Source: Actinomyces sp. oral taxon 897 | GTDB taxonomy: Bacteria; Actinomycetota; Actinomycetes; Actinomycetales; Actinomycetaceae | Assembly (NCBI RefSeq): GCF_002999235.1 | Contig: NZ_CP027237.1 | Span: 1 to 5,399, forward strand | Reading direction: 5' to 3' | Length of the DNA stretch: 5,399 bases | Shown: positions 1-5,399 of the stretch, piece by piece | How the letters are laid out: every line of letters starts with the position of its first letter | Position numbering within the stretch: the first letter of the stretch is position 1 | Notes under the pieces: model-generated | Databases searched by the model: none | What the model saw: only the letters and a program-made list of their open reading frames with translations | What the model was told of the DNA's origin: nothing | Position numbers and translations under genes: made by a program

Positions 1-14
1 TAGGCGGTGGCCCA

Positions 15-26
15 GGGGGGGAGGAG
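15..26 (+). promoter_or_regulatory. Shine-Dalgarno-like purine tract without a matching start codon
   Basis: Seven G residues followed by AGGAG make one of the two strongest Shine-Dalgarno-like tracts in the window; the other precedes tlyA. No ATG, GTG or TTG lies 5-12 bases downstream in any frame, and the nearest start in the HAD phosphatase frame is TTG at 65, about 38 bases away. Either the tract is chance in G-rich DNA, or a start codon near 32-38 has been lost or misread. The role is inference only. Confidence 0.25.
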
Positions 27-43
27 CGCACCGGGCACGACCC

Positions 44-119
44 GGTGGACCGACTCGCCGCACCTTGCCAGGGGCCGGGCAGGGCCCCGGCGTGGCAGGT
101 GCAGGCGAGTCGGTCCACC
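44..119. repeat. Long imperfect inverted repeat (hairpin) at the start of the HAD gene
   Basis: Bases 44-59 are the exact reverse complement of 104-119, giving 16 paired bases. The stem continues inward with 60-65 against 97-102 and 67-70 against 93-96, leaving A103 and T66 as single-base bulges. An inner GGGGCC (71-76) can pair with GGCCCC (83-88). About 30 base pairs can form in 76 bases. No T-run follows, so it is not a classical intrinsic terminator, although GC-rich actinobacterial terminators often lack one. It could end an upstream transcript, hide the start region of the HAD gene, or be a fold-back artefact. The pairing is seen directly; the role is unknown. Confidence 0.75.
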
Positions 120-1192
120 CGCGGTCGCTCCCGGGCTGGCTCGCTACCCCCCTGGCCACCGCCTACGACGTTGCCCTGCTGGATCTCGACGGCGTCTGCT
201 TCGCCGGCGACGCCAGGGTCCCCTACGCCGCCCAGGGCGTCGGCGGGGCCCGGGCCGCGGGCATGCGCCTGTCCTTCGTCACCAACAACGCCTCCCGGGC
301 GCCCGCGCAGGTCGTGGCCAAACTGGGGGCCCACGACATTGAGGGCCACCCGGAGGAGGTCTTCACCGCCGCCATGGACGCCGCCGCCATGCTGCGCGAG
401 CACCTGCCAGCTGGCTCCCTGGTCCTGGTGGTGGGAGGGGACGGGGTCCGCCAGGCCCTCCTGGACGAGGGCTTCCGGGTCACCAGCACCTCCGACGACG
501 ACCCCGCCGCCGTCGTCCAGGGCTGGGACCCCTGCGTGGACTGGGCGCTCCTGTCCGAGGGCCTGTACGCCATTACCAAGGGGGCCCTGCACGTGGCCAC
601 CAACCTCGACGCCACCCTGCCCACGGAGAAGGGCTTCGCCCTGGGCAACGGGAGCCTCGTGGCAGCCATTGCCAACGCCTCGGGCCGTACCCCGCTGGCC
701 GGTGGCAAGCCCTACCCGGGCATCTACGAGCGCGCCCTGGCCCGCGCCGGAGGGGTACGGCCCGTGGCCGTGGGCGACCGCCTCAACACCGACCACGTGG
801 GGGCCCGCGCCGCCTCCATCCCCGGCCTCCACGTCCTGACCGGGGTGTCCACCGCCCGTGACGTCGTCCTGGCCCCGCCCGCCGAGCGCCCCGCCTTCCT
901 GCACACCGACCTGCGCGGTCTCCTCCAGCCCCACCCCGAGCCGGTGCGCGTGGTCGTGGACGGTGACACGTGGTGGCAGGTCGGCCAGGAGCTGGCCCGC
1001 GTGGAGGCCGACCACCTGGTTCTGGCCCGTGCCCCGCGTCCCGGGGCCCGCCAGGACCTGACCGGGGCCGCCGCCACCCTGACCCTGGACGCCTACCGGG
1101 CCGCCGCCAGCGCCGCCTGGGCCCACGCGGACGAGGCGGGGCAGGAGGCCCTGAGCGTGCCCGAGCTGACGGTGGGCCCCCCAGGACCATGA
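92..1192 (+). CDS. HAD-IIA family phosphatase, probable glycerol-3-phosphate phosphatase
   Basis: This is a cytosolic HAD-superfamily phosphatase of subfamily IIA (NagD-like). From the GTG at 92 it has 366 residues. The nucleophile motif DLDGV has Asp31 and Asp33; FVTNNAS (62-68) is motif II; Lys206 in GKPYPG is motif III; GDRLNTD (228-234) is the Mg-binding motif IV. The C2 cap lies between motifs II and III. The last 90 or so residues form an extension, as in the mycobacterial homologue Rv1692, which is known to be a glycerol-3-phosphate phosphatase with a GNAT-like tail; substrate identity here is inferred from that homology and position. The start is uncertain. GTG 92 has AGGG at 81-84; TTG 65 is the alternative, and the frame stays open to the window edge. 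Both starts lie inside the 44-119 hairpin. The stop overlaps the next gene by four bases. Confidence 0.87.
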   Translation: MAGAGESVHPRSLPGWLATPLATAYDVALLDLDGVCFAGDARVPYAAQGVGGARAAGMRLSFVTNNASRAPAQVVAKLGAHDIEGHPEEVFTAAMDAAAMLREHLPAGSLVLVVGGDGVRQALLDEGFRVTSTSDDDPAAVVQGWDPCVDWALLSEGLYAITKGALHVATNLDATLPTEKGFALGNGSLVAAIANASGRTPLAGGKPYPGIYERALARAGGVRPVAVGDRLNTDHVGARAASIPGLHVLTGVSTARDVVLAPPAERPAFLHTDLRGLLQPHPEPVRVVVDGDTWWQVGQELARVEADHLVLARAPRPGARQDLTGAAATLTLDAYRAAASAAWAHADEAGQEALSVPELTVGPPGP

Positions 1193-1377
1193 CCTCCGAC
1201 GCCCTCCTACCACTCCGGGACCAGGTGGCCGCCCACCCGGTCCCGGGCCCGCTCCCACCCCGGATCCTGCAGGCGCGTGAGGGCGTGGAGGCCGCCGCGG
1301 GCCTGCCCCTGGCCAAACGGGCCGCCGCCCTCCAGGAGGTCCGTGCCATGCTGGAGGCCGCCCTGCAGGCGGACTGA
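1189..1377 (+). CDS. Conserved small protein of unknown function (Rv1693-like position)
   Basis: This encodes a 62-residue protein. It begins MTSDALLPLRDQ and ends in an Ala/Leu-rich, probably helical segment (roughly residues 25-60) with alternating charged and hydrophobic positions. No membrane segment, signal peptide, Cys pair or known motif is visible. The ATG overlaps the stop of the phosphatase gene as ATGA, which suggests translational coupling; AGGA at 1183-1186 is too close to be ideal, and GGTGGG at 1171-1176 is farther away. M. tuberculosis has a similarly small unknown protein, Rv1693, at the same place between the phosphatase and tlyA, which supports a real gene. Function is unknown. 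A longer start in this frame, inside the phosphatase gene, is possible but would be an overlap shadow. Confidence 0.72.
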   Translation: MTSDALLPLRDQVAAHPVPGPLPPRILQAREGVEAAAGLPLAKRAAALQEVRAMLEAALQAD

Positions 1378-1430
1378 GCCGCTGCACGTACACGCTCAAG
1401 GCCGGGCGCCGCCCGCCTGCCCCCACAGAC

Positions 1431-1443
1431 AGGAGAAGGAGGG
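1431..1443 (+). promoter_or_regulatory. Strong ribosome binding site of tlyA
   Basis: Two adjacent Shine-Dalgarno matches, AGGAG (1431-1435, ten bases before the GTG) and AAGGAGG (1436-1442, three bases before it), support the GTG at 1446 as the tlyA start. They lie at the end of the 68-base gap 1378-1445, the only spacer between genes in this cluster. That gap shows only a weak 5-bp hairpin (1403-1415) with no T-run, and no convincing promoter. Confidence 0.7.
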
Positions 1444-1445
1444 CC

Positions 1446-2303
1446 GTGGCCCGACTCATTCGCATTGACTCCGAGCTCGTGCGCCGCGGGCTGGCCCGCT
1501 CACGTACCCAGGCCGCCCAGATGGTCACCGACGGGCACGTCACCCTCGACGGCGTCGTGGTCACCAAGCCCGCCCGACAGGTCGACCCCGCCCAGGCCCT
1601 GGAGATCCGCGTCCCCGACGACGGGTACGTCTCCCGCGGCGCCCACAAGCTCGCCGGGGCCCTGGACGCCCTGGGCTCCCGTGGCCTGGCGCCCACCGTG
1701 CGCGGGCGGCGCTGCCTGGACGCGGGGGCCTCCACGGGGGGCTTTACCGACGTGCTCCTGCGCCGTGGGGCCGCCCACGTGACCGCCGTGGACGTGGGCT
1801 ACGGGCAGCTGGCCTGGTCCCTCCAGTGTGACCCGCGGGTCACCCAGCTGGACCGGACCAACGTGCGCACCCTCGACCCGGCCGCGGTGGCCCCCGCCCC
1901 CGCCCTGGTGGTGGGGGACCTGTCCTTTATCTCCCTGACCCTGGTCCTGGGCCCCCTGCTGCGGGCCGCCGCCCCCGACGCCGACCTGCTGCTCATGGTC
2001 AAGCCCCAGTTCGAGGTCGGCCGGGAGCGCCTGGGGCACGGGGGCGTGGTACGGGACCCCGCCCTCCACGTCGAGACCGTCCTGGTCGTCGCCGACCACG
2101 CCCACCGCCTGGGGGTGGGGATCGACGCGGTGACCGCCTCCCCCCTGCCCGGGCCCGCCGGCAACGTCGAGTACTTTGTGAACATGCACGCAGGCCAGGC
2201 AGGATCCTCCGGCGACCTCACCGGAGACGCCCTCACCCAGGAGACCCGTCGCGCCGTGGCCCAGGGGCCCGCGGGCGCCGGAGGCCGCAGGGGGCGCGTG
2301 TGA
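1446..2303 (+). CDS. tlyA: TlyA family rRNA (cytidine-2'-O)-methyltransferase / putative hemolysin
   Basis: TlyA uses S-adenosylmethionine to 2'-O-methylate cytidines in 16S and 23S rRNA. In mycobacteria its loss gives capreomycin resistance; the old name hemolysin is still used. The protein has 285 residues, slightly longer than the 268 of M. tuberculosis. An N-terminal S4 RNA-binding domain (about 5-55, with ELVRRGLARSRTQAAQ) precedes an FtsJ/RrmJ-like methyltransferase domain. The SAM-binding loop is DAGASTGGF (92-100). The proposed K-D-K-E catalytic residues appear as Lys68 (SRGAHKL), Asp158 (GDLSFIS), Lys186 (VKPQFEVG) and Glu242 (GNVEYF). The interdomain linker reads DGYV (59-62), where M. 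tuberculosis has RXWV. The tail from about 270 is Gly/Arg-rich and probably disordered. The start is GTG with a strong ribosome binding site; the stop overlaps nadK by four bases. Confidence 0.95.
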   Translation: MARLIRIDSELVRRGLARSRTQAAQMVTDGHVTLDGVVVTKPARQVDPAQALEIRVPDDGYVSRGAHKLAGALDALGSRGLAPTVRGRRCLDAGASTGGFTDVLLRRGAAHVTAVDVGYGQLAWSLQCDPRVTQLDRTNVRTLDPAAVAPAPALVVGDLSFISLTLVLGPLLRAAAPDADLLLMVKPQFEVGRERLGHGGVVRDPALHVETVLVVADHAHRLGVGIDAVTASPLPGPAGNVEYFVNMHAGQAGSSGDLTGDALTQETRRAVAQGPAGAGGRRGRV

Positions 2304-3220
2304 GCATCCGCCGTATCCTCCTGGTCCAGCGCGACCTCAACGACCAGCCGGTCCCGCCCCACCGGCGGGGCGCCTCCGTGGCCGGGGCCGTCGCCCAGCT
2401 GGGTGAGATCTGCCGCTCCCAGGGCGTGGAGCTGATCACCCAGGACGAGCTGGTCACCGACCTGACCCAGGGCGCCAGCATCGACTTCGTCCTGGTCCTG
2501 GGGGGTGACGGCACCATCCTGCGGGCCGCCGAGCTGGCGCGTGAGCAGGACGTCCCCCTCCTGGGGGTCAACACCGGTCACGTCGGCTTCCTGGCGGAGG
2601 CCGACCCCGAGGCCCTGGAGCAGGTGGTCGCCGAGGTCGTGGCCGGACGCTACACGGTGGAGAAGCGCATGACCCTGCGCGTGGAGGTCGAGGCCCCTGA
2701 CGGCGCCGTCACCCGCGACTGGGCCCTCAACGAGACCGCGCTGGAGAAGCGTGACCGCGCACGCATGCTGGAGGTCGCTATCGGCGTGGACGGGCAGGCC
2801 GTCTCCTCCTTCGGCTGCGACGCCCTGCTCATCTCCACGCCCACCGGCTCGACCGCCTACGCCTTCAGTGCCGGCGGGCCGGTCATCTGGCCCGAGGTGG
2901 AGGCCCTGCTCCTGGTGCCGGTGGCGGCCCACGCCCTGTTCACCCGCCCCCTGGTGCTGGGTACCCACTCGACCCTGGAGGTCGTCATTAAGGACGCCGG
3001 GTTCGGCGCGGCCGAGATCTGGTGCGACGGGCGGCGCTGGCACGCGGTGCCCTCAGGATCCACCGTGCGCGTGACCCGCGCGACCCGGCCGGTGCGCCTG
3101 GCCCGGCTCAACGACGCCCCCTTCTCCCAGCGCCTGGTGCGCAAGTTCAACCTGCCCGTGTCGGGGTGGCGGGTCCCCGCCCGGGGGCCGCGCCGTGGTC
3201 AGGGGGAGAGGACAGCATGA
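2300..3220 (+). CDS. nadK: NAD kinase (NAD+ 2'-phosphotransferase)
   Basis: This enzyme phosphorylates NAD+ with ATP or polyphosphate to give NADP+, the sole route to NADP in most bacteria. The 306-residue length is typical of actinobacterial NadK (ppnK). The hallmark GGDGT lies at 68-72, followed by GVNTGHVGFLAE (89-100). The NE motif that contacts the substrate is at 144-145 (ALNETALEK), and the conserved TPTGSTAYAFSAGGP is at 180-194. The all-beta C-terminal region with HALFTRPLVL (211-220) is complete. About 15 Arg/Gly-rich residues end the protein. The GTG start overlaps the tlyA stop as GTGA, and CAGGGGG at 2288-2294 is a plausible ribosome binding site. The frame is intact throughout, unlike recN just downstream. 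The stop overlaps the recN ATG. Confidence 0.96.
   Translation: MSIRRILLVQRDLNDQPVPPHRRGASVAGAVAQLGEICRSQGVELITQDELVTDLTQGASIDFVLVLGGDGTILRAAELAREQDVPLLGVNTGHVGFLAEADPEALEQVVAEVVAGRYTVEKRMTLRVEVEAPDGAVTRDWALNETALEKRDRARMLEVAIGVDGQAVSSFGCDALLISTPTGSTAYAFSAGGPVIWPEVEALLLVPVAAHALFTRPLVLGTHSTLEVVIKDAGFGAAEIWCDGRRWHAVPSGSTVRVTRATRPVRLARLNDAPFSQRLVRKFNLPVSGWRVPARGPRRGQGERTA
3201..3211 (+). promoter_or_regulatory. Ribosome binding site of recN, inside the end of nadK
   Basis: The purine tract AGGGGGAGAGG ends five bases before the ATG at 3217 and fixes the recN start. Longer frame-1 starts farther upstream are overlaps with nadK. The protein from 3217 begins exactly where RecN family proteins begin (MIESVHIEDLGVI). 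Confidence 0.7.
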
Positions 3221-4997
3221 TCGAGTCCGTCCACATTGAGGACCTGGGCGTCATCCAGGAGGCGGACCTGGCGTTCGGGCCGGGGCTGACCGCCCTGACC
3301 GGGGAGACCGGCGCCGGCAAGACACTGGTCCTGACCTCCCTGGGCCTCCTGCTGGGACAGCGCTCAGAGAGCACGGTGGTGCGTCCGGGGGCCTCCCGCG
3401 CCCTGGTGGAGGGGACCTTCGTCCTGACCTCCGGGGGCCGTGCCGCCGACCGGGCCGTCCAGGCCGGTGCCGAGCTGGACGGGGACCTCCTCATCGCCTC
3501 ACGCACCGTGCCCGCCCAGGGGCGCTCACGCGCCCACCTGGGAGGGCGCTCGGTGCCGTCGGCCGTCCTGGCGGAGGTGGGCTCCGGCCTCGTGTCCGTC
3601 CACGGCCAGGCCGACCAGCTGCGGCTGCGCTCCTCCGCGGCCCAGCGTGCCGCCCTGGACCAGCTGGGGGGCGCGGAGCACGCCCGGCGCTGCCGGGACT
3701 ACGCCACGGCCTTCCGGGCCTGGCGGGAGGCCGCCGCCGCCCTGGCACGGTGGCAGGAGGGGGCGGCTTGGCCGGGCGGCGGAGGCCGAGCGCCTGCGTG
3801 CCTGGCTGGAGGAGCTGGAGCAGCTCGACCCCCGCCCGGGGGAGGACGCCGCCCTGGAGGCGGAGGCCGCCCGCCTGGACCACGCCGAGGACCTGCGCCG
3901 GGCCGTCAGCCGGGCACGCGGCGCCCTGAGCGCGGACGAGGCCTCCCAGACGGTCCTGGAGCCCGACGTCGTCGCCCTGGCCGCCGGTGCCGAGCGGGCC
4001 CTGGACAACCGCGGCCGGCCTGGATCCTGCCCTGGGGGACCTGGCCGCCCAGGTACGCCAGATCGGGATCCTCGCCGCCGACGCCGCCAGCGAGCTGGGC
4101 GACTACCTGGCCTCCCTGGACGCCGACCCGGTGCGCCTGTCCTGGGTCCAGGACCGCCGTAGCGCCTTAAGGAGCGCCTGCCAGCGGATCGGCGGGCCCC
4201 AGGAGCTGGAGGACGTGGACGCCCTGCTGGCCTGGGGGCGGCAGGCCAGCGCCCGCCTGGACCAGCTCGACGGCCCGCAGGACGCCGGGAGCCGGCTGGC
4301 GCGCCGACCTGACCGGGGCCCGCCAGGAGCTGGAGCAGGCCGCCGCCGACCTGACCGGGGCCCGCCAGGAGCTGGCCGAGCAGCTGGAGGCGGCCGTCAC
4401 CGCCGAGCTGGAGGGCCTTCAGATGCGCGGGGCTCGCCCTGGTCGTCGAGCTCACGCCCCTGGCCGAGCCCGGGCCCACCGGCGCCGAGACGGTCGCCCT
4501 GCTGCTGGCCGCCCACCCCGGCGCCCCGGCCCTGCCCCTGGGCAAGGGGGCCTCGGGCGGTGAGCTCAGCCGGATCATGCTGGCCCTGGAGGTCGTCCTG
4601 GCCCAGAGTGAGACGGACCCTCAGGAGGCGGGGCGCGGGGGCCCGGCTCACGGCCGCACCTTCGTCTTCGACGAGGTCGACGCCGGTGTCGGCGGCCGGG
4701 CGGCCCTGGAGGTGGGGCGGCGCCTGGCCCGCCTGGCGCGCAGCCACCAGGTGGTCGTCGTCACGCACCTGGCCCAGGTCGCAGCCTGGGCCTCCACCCA
4801 GCTCGTGGTCCTCAAGGAGGTGGACGCCGCCCGGGACGGGGCGCCCACCACCTCCACCCGGGTCGTCCCGGTGACCGGGCAGGACCGGCGTGCGCGAGCT
4901 CGCCCGCATGCTCTCAGGCCACGAGGACTCCGAGGCCGCCCTGCGCCACGCCGCTGAGCTCCTGGCTGAGGCGGGCGTGGCAGAATCCCTGACGTGA
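3217..4997 (+). pseudogene. recN: DNA repair protein RecN, disrupted by five +1 frameshifts (possible sequence errors)
   Basis: RecN is an SMC-like ABC ATPase that acts in double-strand-break repair with RecA. The gene starts at ATG 3217, overlapping nadK. Walker A GETGAGKT (29-36) and the HGQADQLRL region (129-137) are in frame 1. The frame then moves to 2 (near 3759-3763), 3 (near 4009-4010), 1 (near 4302), 2 (near 4429-4432) and 3 (near 4889), always as if one extra base were present. Skipping one base at each site gives about 591 residues, normal for the family, ending at the TGA at 4995-4997. In that corrected protein the coiled-coil middle spans about 155-390, the ABC signature SGGELSR 445-451, Walker B VFDEVDAG has Asp484 and Glu485, and His516 is the switch histidine in VVVVTHLAQ. 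As written, only about 182 correct residues would be made before the first shift. The motifs remain well conserved, so error or very recent loss is likelier than old decay. Confidence 0.9.
4302..4375 (+). repeat. Two exact 32-base copies with a 42-base period in the recN coiled coil
   Basis: Bases 4302-4333 and 4344-4375 are identical. The 42-base period equals 14 codons, or two heptads, and encodes ADLTGARQELEQAA followed by ADLTGARQELAEQL (residues 362-389 of the corrected RecN). The period suits a coiled coil. The left edge of the first copy coincides with the third frameshift site. Whether the second copy adds length relative to other RecN proteins cannot be judged here. Confidence 0.85.
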
Positions 4998-5399
4998 GGA
5001 ACCCCTTCCGCCGTCAGGAGGCGTCGACCCAGGAGCGGCCCAGTGGTGCCGTCCGGGTGGACGCGCGCACCAAGAAGCTCACCAAGAGGCTGCGTCCGGG
5101 TGAGATCGCCGTGATCGACCACACGGACCTGGACCGCGTCTCCGCGGAGGCGCTCGTGGAGTGCCAGCCCGTGGCCGTCCTCAACGCCTCGCCGTCGGTC
5201 TCCGGCCGCTACCCCAACCTGGGGCCGGGCATCCTCCTGGAGGCGGGCATCCCGCTCGTGGACGACCTCGGGCCGGACATTATGCGCCTGCGCGAGGGCC
5301 AGGAGGTCACGGTCGACGGCGCCCAGGTCATCCGCAAGGGCGAGATCCTCGCCGAGGGCGTGGCCCAGACCCGGCAGAGCGTGGACGAGGCCATGCAGG
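4994..5399 (+). CDS. steA: SteA-like cell-separation protein, N-terminal part (cut by window end)
   Basis: This is the first 135 codons of a protein resembling SteA (Rv1697 in M. tuberculosis, formerly a thiamin-pyrophosphokinase-like unknown). In Corynebacterium, SteA works with the membrane partner SteB to promote peptidoglycan cleavage during daughter-cell separation. The sequence shows KRLRPGEIAVIDHTDLDRVSA, then the hallmark NASPSVSGRYPNLGPGIL (about 71-88) and the strand-rich VDDLGPDIMRLREGQEV segment. The thiamin-pyrophosphokinase-like core and the C-terminal membrane helix expected in the family lie beyond the window. The GTG start overlaps the recN stop as GTGA (4994-4997). There is no good Shine-Dalgarno sequence close upstream, so translation may depend on coupling to recN. 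The frame is clean to the end. The next in-frame start, GTG 5057, would remove only a variable N-terminus. Confidence 0.88.
   Translation, partial: MRNPFRRQEASTQERPSGAVRVDARTKKLTKRLRPGEIAVIDHTDLDRVSAEALVECQPVAVLNASPSVSGRYPNLGPGILLEAGIPLVDDLGPDIMRLREGQEVTVDGAQVIRKGEILAEGVAQTRQSVDEAMQ

Noticed and set aside
45..839. 264-codon forward frame overlapping the HAD phosphatase gene
   Set aside because: The product is Pro/Ser/Thr-rich low-complexity sequence typical of an out-of-frame reading of GC-rich coding DNA, while the overlapping frame holds all HAD motifs.
1378..1445. Promoter or terminator in the gap before tlyA
   Set aside because: There is only a 5-bp stem with a 3-base loop, no T-run and no recognisable -35/-10 pair. 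The strong ribosome binding site is the only supportable element.
1799..3043. 414-codon open frame on the minus strand across tlyA and nadK
   Set aside because: It is antisense to two clearly conserved genes. Long antisense frames are expected where third positions are nearly all G or C. Its translation shows no recognisable motif.
1261..4075. Five GGATCC hexamers (near 1261, 2202, 3056, 4022 and 4067)
   Set aside because: The spacing is irregular and the sites lie within ordinary codons (for example Asp-Pro and Ile-Leu). There is no sign of cloning joints or a repeat family.
3526..4578. 350-codon minus-strand open frame across recN
   Set aside because: It is an Arg/Gly/Pro-rich antisense shadow. 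RecN homology on the plus strand accounts for this DNA.
3755..4895. Programmed ribosomal frameshifting in recN
   Set aside because: Five separate +1 events would be needed, with no shared slippery heptamer or stimulatory element at the sites. RecN is not known to use recoding.

Overview
The window is very GC-rich DNA (well over 70% by eye) with strong G/C preference at third codon positions. All genes lie on the + strand, and their order matches a conserved actinobacterial housekeeping cluster: HAD-IIA phosphatase, small protein, tlyA, nadK, recN, steA. The same order occurs in Mycobacterium tuberculosis as Rv1692-Rv1697. Protein details suggest an Actinomyces-like member of the Actinomycetia; the genus is a guess.

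Layout. Bases 1-91 hold no recognisable gene but contain a purine-rich Shine-Dalgarno-like tract (15-26) and the left part of a long hairpin (44-119). The hairpin runs into the likely start of the HAD phosphatase gene (about 92-1192). A 62-residue protein follows (1189-1377). After a 68-base gap come tlyA (1446-2303), nadK (2300-3220), recN (3217-4997) and the first part of steA (4994 to the window end). Four junctions are 4-base stop/start overlaps (ATGA or GTGA), so the set is very probably one transcript with coupled translation. Only tlyA has its own spacer and a strong ribosome binding site.

How the genes work together. They do not form one pathway. The products are a glycerol-phosphate-type phosphatase, a ribosomal RNA 2'-O-methyltransferase, NAD kinase (the source of NADP), an SMC-like double-strand-break repair ATPase and a cell-separation factor. 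Their co-location is ancient and conserved.

The main oddity is recN. As given it cannot be read as one frame: five single-base shifts, all in the +1 direction, fall between about 3760 and 4890, while the neighbouring genes are intact. Removing one base at each site restores a full-length RecN of about 591 residues with every ABC ATPase motif. This looks more like insertion-type sequence error than natural decay, but the sequence alone cannot settle it. I found no mobile element, CRISPR array, RNA gene or undescribed system.
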